From CAYZGU01 sp964478165 (GTDB lineage Bacteria > Poribacteria > WGA-4E > JAJDTR01), in NCBI GenBank assembly GCA_964478165.1, contig CAYZGU010000013.1:1-30859 (forward strand): a stretch of DNA of 30,859 bases, written 5' to 3'. A program made the translations under genes and the position numbers. The notes below the pieces were generated by a model. That model worked only from the letters and a program-made list of their open reading frames with translations, had not been told where the DNA came from and did not search any database. This document shows, one piece after another, positions 24,411 to 30,859 of this stretch; position 1 is the first letter of the stretch; each line of letters starts with the position of its first letter.

Positions 24411-25631
24411 ATGCATGCAGAGATTGTTATGATTGGAACTGAACTTCTGTTGGGCGAGATTGTTGATACTAATGCTCACAAATTGGCGATAGCCCTACGT
24501 GAAATCGGTCTAGATCTATACTATAAGACTACCGTTGGTGATAACGAGAAGCGCATTGTTGATGTGCTTAATCGTGCTCTTGACAGATCGGACGTGGTTA
24601 TCACTTCTGGCGGCATCGGACCGACGGTAGATGATGTAACACGCCAAGCGGTTGCAAAGGCGACAGGTCGTCGTCTGGTCTACAGTGCTGAACTCGAATC
24701 AGAAATTGTCGAACGCTTCCGCAGTTTTGGCCGGCAAATGGCCGACAACAATAAGCGCCAAGCGTACCTGCCGGAGGGTGCTTTGCCGTTGACGAACCCA
24801 GTTGGAACGGCACCATGCTATGTGAGCGAGGATCTCGGTAATCGAGGTTGCATCATCTCGTTGCCTGGGGTGCCTCGAGAGCTAGAATACATGATAAAAA
24901 ATGCGGTAATGCCACTATTGGTGGGTCGAATAGGTGGAACAAAGGCTACTAGAATTCGAATTTTGCGAACCTGCGGGATTGGCGAAAGTAATATCGATCA
25001 AGCAATCGGAGATCTCATGACAATGGGAAATCCCACAGTTGGATTGGCAGCACATGCTGGCCAGACTGATGTGCGGATTACGGCTAAGGCTGACACAGAC
25101 CCTGAGGCTGATGCCCTTATTGTACCTATTGAGATTAAGCTTCGAGAACGATTGGGTATATCTGTTTATGGTGTTGGCAAAGAGACCGTTGCCGAAGTGG
25201 TCGGTGCTCTCATCGTGGAACAAGGATTGACAATTGGCGTGGCTGATACACTCACGGGTGGGCAGTTGGCGAGAGAGCTCATTGGGATAGGATTTGGAAA
25301 TCTGATTGAAAGGAATTCGTCTTCGGACGATTTTACCGAGCTGCTGGGTGGAACCGGGCTCTTTGAGAGCCCACAGGAGGCGGATAAGGAGGCGGTGGCA
25401 GCTTCGGTTGCGGCACGCGTGTGCCCGCCAGATGGTATTGGCCTGGCAATGCTTGGTCCGTTCGATGGCAATGCAACTTGTGTTGCTCTGCATGGTCCCG
25501 GTGAAATGCGGTTACTTAGGCAGGGGCGGATCTATCAAGAGACAGATCATGCGCGTCGATGGTTGACCATTCAAGGATTGGACTGGATGCGTCGCGCACT
25601 CCTCGGCACACTAGAATCACCGGTGGACTGA
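24411..25631 (+). CDS. cinA: CinA-family protein with degenerate C-terminal domain
   Basis: A 406-residue protein. The N-terminal domain is the MoaB/MogA-like part of CinA with EIVMIGTELLLGEIVDTNA, TSGGIGPTVDD (65-75) and LPGVPREL (151-158), linked to ADP-ribose and competence/damage functions. The C-terminal third is where NMN deamidase (PncC) should be. It begins LTIGVADTLTGG (273-284) instead of the usual AESCTGG, and later YxN..K and VTGIAGPxGG motifs are missing or altered (MLGPFDGNA). The deamidase is therefore probably inactive. The ATG at 24411 has AGAGGGG about eight bases upstream. NAD recycling would then need another enzyme. Confidence 0.9.
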   Translation: MHAEIVMIGTELLLGEIVDTNAHKLAIALREIGLDLYYKTTVGDNEKRIVDVLNRALDRSDVVITSGGIGPTVDDVTRQAVAKATGRRLVYSAELESEIVERFRSFGRQMADNNKRQAYLPEGALPLTNPVGTAPCYVSEDLGNRGCIISLPGVPRELEYMIKNAVMPLLVGRIGGTKATRIRILRTCGIGESNIDQAIGDLMTMGNPTVGLAAHAGQTDVRITAKADTDPEADALIVPIEIKLRERLGISVYGVGKETVAEVVGALIVEQGLTIGVADTLTGGQLARELIGIGFGNLIERNSSSDDFTELLGGTGLFESPQEADKEAVAASVAARVCPPDGIGLAMLGPFDGNATCVALHGPGEMRLLRQGRIYQETDHARRWLTIQGLDWMRRALLGTLESPVD

Positions 25632-26003
25632 ACTTGAGGTTTCGTTCACTATTCAGAGGCTAGGGTTTCCTGGTGATGATGCAATTAGATAGCTGGTACT
25701 TTAAGCACAATCCCGTATTAGTATGATGTTTTGTCAAATCGTTCGTGAGTCAAGCATCAATTGCCAGAAACACGTTCGGTTGAAAGAGCGGTTTGCAACA
25801 CCGTTGTCGACTATTTGTACTGCTTTGCCGAGGGATTTGTTTTCAAATTTGATGCCCTTGTGCAAGCGGTGGGCGCTCGGTGACCACGGAGAGTTTTTAT
25901 CGGCGAGTGGGTTCCTATTCTCCCTGCTGTGACAAATTTTCCGAGGTTAACGAGTAGATGTTGAAAACTCGGGGGCCGCGGATTTTCCAAGCAAGACTGT
26001 CTC
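25632..26003. other. Gap without a recognised gene
   Basis: About 370 bases between cinA and coaE. There is a short plus-strand open frame, but without a ribosome-binding site or recognisable motif. TATGAT near 25720 could be a -10 box for coaE, but no matching -35 box is clear. Confidence 0.45.
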
Positions 26004-26669
26004 ATGCTGAAAAAACCAACAAGATTGATTGATTCAGATCGGGGTACGCTCGTCGGGGTTACGGGCGGGATTGCGTGTGGAAAATCGACAACCTCAGAGC
26101 TGCTTGTAGCAAAAGGTGCTGCTTCTATCGATCTGGATATGCTGGGCCACGAATTGCTTAAACGCGGCAGTTCTGTCATCGATGAACTTATCAAGACGTT
26201 TGGTCGTAATCTTCTTGAGGAATCTGGTGACGTGAGCCGGGAGAAGCTCGGCGCGATTGTTTTCGCCGATGAGTTTGCGCGTCGACAGTTGGACGCGATT
26301 ATGCATCCAGCCATTAGGCGGCGATCGAAACTTGAAGTGAATCGACTTGTGGAGGAAGATTCCAATCGCGTGTTGGTTATTGATGTGCCTCTATTGTTCG
26401 AAAGTGATGCCCAAGACACAGTGGACATAATTGTTGTGGTGACAGCGTCGGCAGAGATACAACGACAGCGTTTATTAGCGCGCAGTATTGCGCAGAATCG
26501 TCCTCTAACTCAGGCAGAAGCACAGGCGCGTATTGATGCGCAAATGCCTTTGTCAGAGAAGGTGAAGCGCGGTCACTTTGTCTTTAACAACGACGGTTCA
26601 GTAGAGCTCCTTCGAAAACAAGTTAATGAGATGTGGCATGAACTAGATCGGATCAAGAACTACGGGTAA
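26004..26669 (+). CDS. coaE: Dephospho-CoA kinase
   Basis: CoaE phosphorylates the 3'-hydroxyl of dephospho-CoA, the last step of coenzyme A synthesis. The 221-residue product has the P-loop GGIACGKST (21-29), DLDMLGHELL, the HP(A)IRRR segment (MHPAIRRRSKLE), DVPLLFES and the adenine-binding C-terminal region ending in FVFNNDGSVELLRKQV. Length is slightly above the usual 195-210 because of a 14-residue N-terminal lead. No ribosome-binding site is obvious before the ATG at 26004, so the true start could be a little downstream. Confidence 0.94.
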   Translation: MLKKPTRLIDSDRGTLVGVTGGIACGKSTTSELLVAKGAASIDLDMLGHELLKRGSSVIDELIKTFGRNLLEESGDVSREKLGAIVFADEFARRQLDAIMHPAIRRRSKLEVNRLVEEDSNRVLVIDVPLLFESDAQDTVDIIVVVTASAEIQRQRLLARSIAQNRPLTQAEAQARIDAQMPLSEKVKRGHFVFNNDGSVELLRKQVNEMWHELDRIKNYG

Positions 26670-27220
26670 ATATGCAACCATGCATGTGGTCGCACTTGAC
26701 GAGCCCAGCGTGTCATGTTAAACTTCCCTAGGGTTAACGTGGATTCAATTCGGGTTGCGCAGGCCTCGAAGTGGCCTGTGACCAGATTCGAAACTGGGCA
26801 TTTGTACAACGAGGAACTCCAGGTGAGTCTCGAACACAAATTGCCTGTGGTGAGGCTTGATAGGTGCAATAAGTCAGTTGCAAGGCATTGGATATCAGGC
26901 TGGTGTCTTCTTGCTTCAGTCTGCCGGAGTGGGTTCGACATTGACGAGAATTTTCGAAACCAGGGTGTGAGTGATGTGGCATATTGTGACGGTGGTATTT
27001 GCCACAGCCTTACGCTTATTTGTTAAACTTTGTTGCCGATGCGATTTTCACAGTTTCGATGTCTGGTCTGCGTGGATGGAAAACAGATGATTCAGCATTT
27101 GACAACTGGGAATTACTCCGTACAATGTCATCCTCATTTGCCAAGTGACATTGCTCGGCATGGGCTGTAAATGGTTATGAAGTTTATTGTCGCGACATCT
27201 AGAACCCGAGGTAACAAAGA
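26670..27220. other. Gap without a recognised gene
   Basis: About 550 bases between coaE and argS. A 103-codon plus-strand frame at 26715-27026 overlaps reading frames on the other strand and shows no domain, membrane segment or ribosome-binding site. I see no structured RNA. Confidence 0.45.
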
Positions 27221-28933
27221 TTGGTTAGTGACGTTCGAAATCAGATTGAGAAGATTCTGAAAAACGCTATCGAGAAAGCGATTGGACAGAAAGCTTTACC
27301 TCACGTCGATGTACGTGATGTCCCATTTTCACCGACCAAAACGCCTGACCACGGCGATTTGGCCAGTCCGATTGCGTTATCCTTGGCTAAATCAACGAAA
27401 ATGTCACCGCGCAAGATCGCTCAAGCTATTGTAAAATACATACATCTTGACGGAGACTCACTGATTCGCGAGGTGGAGGTTGCTGGTCCCGGCTTTATCA
27501 ATGTGTTCCTCTCAAAACGCTGGCTTTATGACGTGCTCAGAACTGTCAAGAATGAGGGGATGAATTTTGGACGGTCGAATTACGGGAAATCTGCGCCAGT
27601 TCAGGTTGAATTCGTTAGTGCGAACCCGACTGGACCAATTAATATTGTTAGTGGTCGTGCGGCCGCAGTCGGTGATGCACTTGTTAATCTACTTAATGCC
27701 GTTGGCTACGATGCGATCCGGGAGTATTATGTAAATGATGCCGGCGGGCAGGTTGAACGTCTCGGTGCGTCAATCGATGTGCGGTATCGAGAGCTATTGG
27801 GTGAAACAGGTTTGCAAATCCCCGAGGGTGGGTATCGGGGAGAATACCTCATTGATCTTGCCCAATCAATTATCAATGCTGAGGGTAACAAATACCTAAA
27901 GTATAGCGGTGCGGAGCGGGTGGATGCCTTTCGGCACATAGGGGTAAAGCGCATTCTTCAATCCCAAAAAGCTTCATTGAAGCGCTTTGGCGTTGATTTT
28001 GATGTCTGGACGAGTGAAGACTCGCTTCGGCATAGCGGCAAACCCGACAAGATTATCGAGATGTTAAGGAAAGGTGGCTATCTTTATGACGCTGATGGGG
28101 CGACATGGTTTCGAATGACCGATTTCGGGGACGACAAAGATTGCGTTGTTGTTAAAAGCGATGGTGAATACACATACTTCGTGCCTGATGCAGCTTATCA
28201 TCAGGATAAATTTGACCGGGGATTTGTCAAGGCGATCGATCTTCTTGGTCCCGATCATCAAGGTCATGCCGCGCACCTCCAGAACTTCGTCCGTGCGCTC
28301 GGTCTAGATGACGATTGGCTTGAGATTTCGATTATTCAGCAGGTCAACTTGATTAATCAAGATGGAAATCGAATTGATGTGTCCAAACGGCGTGGCCAAT
28401 TTTTGACCCTTGACTCGCTCATAGATGAGCTCGCGGGAATTGTGGACGAGCGATTTGCGGTAGATGTCGCGCGTTACTTCTTTCTGATGCGCTCCAATAG
28501 CTCTCATCTGGACTTCGACCTTAAACTCGCTATCACTCAAGCGAATGCCAACCCAGTGTTCTATGTCCAATACGCGCACGCTCGATGTTGTAGTATATTT
28601 CGCGAAATGAAAAATCAAGGTATTGCGCAGTCGCCAATTGATGTAGTAGATTTTGCTTGCCTCAAGGAGTCAGAATCCCTGCAACTGATTCAAAGCCTAT
28701 CTGAATTTCCAGACGTAGTGCTAAGTAGCGCGGAGAAACGTGAGCCACACCAATTGACACACTACCTCTATGAACTCTCTGCACTATTTCATGCCTTCTA
28801 TAAGCAATGTCGTGTGATTAACCCGACTGAGTTGAATGTGACAGACGCTCGATTGGTGCTTGTTTCCAGTGTGCACACAGTACTGTCGAACGGTCTTACG
28901 CTGCTGGGCATATCCGCACCGGACTCAATGTAA
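27221..28933 (+). CDS. argS: Arginyl-tRNA synthetase with altered HIGH motif
   Basis: Class I synthetase that charges tRNA-Arg. The 570 residues match bacterial ArgS and include the N-terminal Add-1 domain, FVSANPTGP (131-139), EYYVNDAGGQ (168-177), KSDGEYTYFVPDAAYH, DVSKRRG as the KMSKS-like loop (386-392), and the all-helical anticodon-binding end. The HIGH element, normally HVGHGR after NPTGP-[LIM], is here NIVSGR (141-146), so both catalytic histidines are missing. The rest of the fold is intact, which suggests a natural variant rather than decay. The start is TTG at 27221, since an in-frame stop lies at 27212-27214 and GAGGT lies just ahead. Confidence 0.94.
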   Translation: MVSDVRNQIEKILKNAIEKAIGQKALPHVDVRDVPFSPTKTPDHGDLASPIALSLAKSTKMSPRKIAQAIVKYIHLDGDSLIREVEVAGPGFINVFLSKRWLYDVLRTVKNEGMNFGRSNYGKSAPVQVEFVSANPTGPINIVSGRAAAVGDALVNLLNAVGYDAIREYYVNDAGGQVERLGASIDVRYRELLGETGLQIPEGGYRGEYLIDLAQSIINAEGNKYLKYSGAERVDAFRHIGVKRILQSQKASLKRFGVDFDVWTSEDSLRHSGKPDKIIEMLRKGGYLYDADGATWFRMTDFGDDKDCVVVKSDGEYTYFVPDAAYHQDKFDRGFVKAIDLLGPDHQGHAAHLQNFVRALGLDDDWLEISIIQQVNLINQDGNRIDVSKRRGQFLTLDSLIDELAGIVDERFAVDVARYFFLMRSNSSHLDFDLKLAITQANANPVFYVQYAHARCCSIFREMKNQGIAQSPIDVVDFACLKESESLQLIQSLSEFPDVVLSSAEKREPHQLTHYLYELSALFHAFYKQCRVINPTELNVTDARLVLVSSVHTVLSNGLTLLGISAPDSM

Positions 28934-29178
28934 AACTCGCAACGCTCCCTGTATTTTCGCGCTTCCAGATTGCCCATTTTCCCATATTAGAGAAAAATCT
29001 TTCTGATGGTATCATCTACACTTGTTTTGCTATGTCATCTTGACAGTGAAGTCGCGAAGAATTTCTGCAAGCGCGTTGTGGTGTTTTTAGCAGATGTTCT
29101 GCGTGAGTGGTGACGATTTGGTATGGAAATATACGATGCCCTCATGCAAGCAGTTAGGATGAAAAAGGATGAAAAGTC

Positions 29179-29928
29179 TCAGCCTGCGAGATATCCGCCA
29201 TCAATGGGGAGAGTAATCCCGGTAACGAATTCAGATTCGTCCGAGGCCAAATACAATGCACCATAAGCAATATCTAATGGTCTTGCGAGTCGTCCCAGTG
29301 GATGCTGATCTACCAGTTCTAGATACTTCGGCCGCGTTTCCGTAATCTTCTTGATGAGCGGCGTGTCCGTAAAACCAGGGCAGATACAATTAACCCGTAT
29401 ATTGTCGTTCGCGCAATCGAGGGCCATCGCTCGCGTCAGATTGACAATGCCGCCCTTCGAAGCTGCATACGCCACTCGGTTGAGGCCACCAACAAGGCCA
29501 TAAATCGACGCCGTGTTGATGATGGAACCAGCACCGTTTTTGATCATCTCGGGTATCGCGTACTTAGAGCCCAGGTATGCCGATTTCAAGTTTATGTCGA
29601 TGCAGCGATTCCAGTCTTCCTCAGGCAAGTCAACTGCGTCCGACCGCATAGGAATTCCTGCATTGTTGAACAGCACATCTAACTTCCCGTATGTTTCAAT
29701 TGTCGATGTCACCAAGGTCTGAATCCCGCTGCCTGAGCTTACGTCCGTATGGACAAAGACTGCTACACCGCCTCCTGAGTGAATCTGTTTGACCGTTGCG
29801 TTTCCAGCAGCGTCGTCTATATCTGCTACAACGACGTTCGCGCCTTCTTCCGAAAATTTAATCGCGGTTACGCGTCCGATGCCTGATCCTGCACCGGTAA
29901 TTATTACAACCTTGTCTTGGATTCTCAT
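29179..29928 (-). CDS. Short-chain dehydrogenase/reductase (SDR), probably NAD-dependent
   Basis: A 249-residue classical SDR. Motifs are TGAGSGIG (11-18), NNAG (88-91), Ser141, and Tyr154 and Lys158 in YAASK. The C-terminus SEFVTGITLPIDGGYLAG is typical of the FabG/glucose-dehydrogenase-like group. The Asp at the end of strand two (VVVADIDD) favours NAD over NADP. The substrate cannot be told. The ATG at 29928 lacks a clear ribosome-binding site. It differs clearly from the other SDR in this window and has no neighbours that hint at a pathway. Confidence 0.93.
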   Translation of the reverse strand: MRIQDKVVIITGAGSGIGRVTAIKFSEEGANVVVADIDDAAGNATVKQIHSGGGVAVFVHTDVSSGSGIQTLVTSTIETYGKLDVLFNNAGIPMRSDAVDLPEEDWNRCIDINLKSAYLGSKYAIPEMIKNGAGSIINTASIYGLVGGLNRVAYAASKGGIVNLTRAMALDCANDNIRVNCICPGFTDTPLIKKITETRPKYLELVDQHPLGRLARPLDIAYGALYLASDESEFVTGITLPIDGGYLAG

Positions 29929-30859
29929 GAGAATGTTTATGACGAAAACTGTTGTCTGGACGCAGTTTCCGTCATTCCTCCGTCATATGCGAAAACAGCG
30001 TTGTGTCCTACTTAGATTACTAAGGGAATGAAAAAACACTCTTCGGTAGACTGTATCTGTGCCCGCTGACATTGTTTCCACAACTGTATTCAAGGCCGGA
30101 ATCTAACCTATCTGTTTCCGATACGCAGCTCGTCTGATTTTCGATGACGCCCGCCCCTCCCGAGCATAGCTCCACAGGGGATGTTTTCTCGACGGTCGGA
30201 ATACACAATTGAGTTGTCAGGAGTCGTGCTTGCGTTGGAGGGATTGATGAACGATATCGGCTCACTTGGAAACTCCGTTCCACGTCGTGCACATGCTCAG
30301 CATAGCGCGATTCACAGTCAATAATCCGTCGTTTATCCTTGGGTGTGGGTAGGCGTAGGCTGCTCAGATTTGTAATGCCGCCATTCCATATGTACCCTCA
30401 AAGTGTGAACGTGCGCGTTGGCGGATAGTTTTATCAGGCTCCATAGTATCATGCCTACGTTAGTTACCCGCATTGCCATGCACAACCGTCATAAAGTTCT
30501 TCCTAACTGGTTGCAGCGTCGTTGGTTTTCGATTTTGTTTCGAAATCGAAAAGGCACGGATAAACACAGTGGCATCGTAGCAATGTTTCATCCCATCGTC
30601 AAGCGAAATTGTCCTAAGTGTGGTTGATGACTACCTCAATCAACAAGCCAGAAGTGACTGAGTGTTCGACAACACTGAGACTCGGTGATTTTGTGTGTGT
30701 GGTGGAAGGCGCCTGGCGATAGCTTCATCATCTTCCTTTTACTAATCCCACAGCCTCTATTGAGTACACAGTATGATTCGTTTTGGGTCCTATAGTTTTG
30801 AGAAACAGGAGTCACGGCTGAATAGTGCAAAAATGGACTAGTTAAGAATCCATGTCAGT
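29929..30859. other. Long gap at the right edge without a recognised gene
   Basis: About 930 bases. Short open frames exist on both strands (for example plus 30418-30627, 69 codons ending in a CPKC motif) but none has good starts, ribosome-binding sites or known domains. I see no tRNA, CRISPR or transposon ends. Confidence 0.45.

Noticed and set aside
25811..26428. 205-codon minus-strand frame across coaE
   Set aside because: It is antisense to a clearly identified kinase; the Ser/Arg-rich translation is a typical shadow.
30418..30627. 69-codon plus-strand frame ending CPKC near the right edge
   Set aside because: TTG start without a ribosome-binding site, only one cysteine pair, and no recognisable family.
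1..30859. CRISPR arrays, insertion sequences, prophage or attachment sites
   Set aside because: No regularly spaced direct repeats, transposase, integrase or flanking terminal repeats were seen in any gap, and none of the tRNAs is followed by a duplicated 3' end.

Overview
The window comes from a diderm (Gram-negative type) bacterium: it encodes two outer-membrane Omp85 proteins, several exported proteins and a standard bacterial translation core. GC content looks moderate and the spacing is loose, with seven stretches of roughly 330 to 1200 bases in which I see no convincing gene. I cannot name the lineage. The mix of an exported prenyltransferase/squalene-oxidase-repeat protein, a CBM9-Omp85 hybrid, low coding density and divergent housekeeping enzymes suggests an uncultured phylum-level group rather than a well-sampled proteobacterium or firmicute. 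No plasmid, phage, transposon or CRISPR signature is visible.

Layout. (1) Positions 1-2745 hold a 5'-truncated BamA-type gene with seven POTRA domains. (2) Positions 2942-7177 hold an ancient translation block: a consensus promoter, tRNA-Thr(TGT), tRNA-Tyr, tRNA-Gly, tRNA-Thr(GGT), rpmG, tRNA-Trp, secE, nusG, rplK, rplA, an L10-leader attenuator, rplJ, rplL and a strong terminator. The usual tuf (after the tRNAs) and rpoBC (after rplL) are absent. (3) Position 7201 starts an unrecognised eight-helix membrane protein, followed by a 1.2-kb gap. (4) Positions 9237-12423 look like an operon: a two-helix membrane protein, hemE and an MBL-fold hydrolase with a C-terminal TPR region. (5) Next come a small zinc-ribbon membrane protein, a 1-kb gap and an exported prenyltransferase-like alpha/alpha-barrel protein. 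(6) A minus-strand group runs from 17761 down to 15219: ygfZ-like, a small unknown gene overlapping ogt, ogt and a fur-family gene. (7) Positions 18020-21670 (minus) encode a 1216-residue protein that joins a DUF4097-like domain, a CBM9/DOMON-like domain, about three POTRA domains and an Omp85 barrel. (8) The right part carries adk, an SDR, cinA, coaE, argS and a second SDR, separated by long gaps.

The most interesting items are the CBM9-POTRA-Omp85 fusion and the translation block with tuf and rpoBC missing. Several core proteins have altered signature motifs: ArgS lacks the HIGH histidines, CinA has a degenerate C-terminal domain, ribosomal protein L11 lacks its GQxG motif, HemE lacks an active-site tyrosine, and SecE has two extra membrane helices. 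Taken together these fit a deep-branching lineage with fast-evolving core genes, which is an inference.
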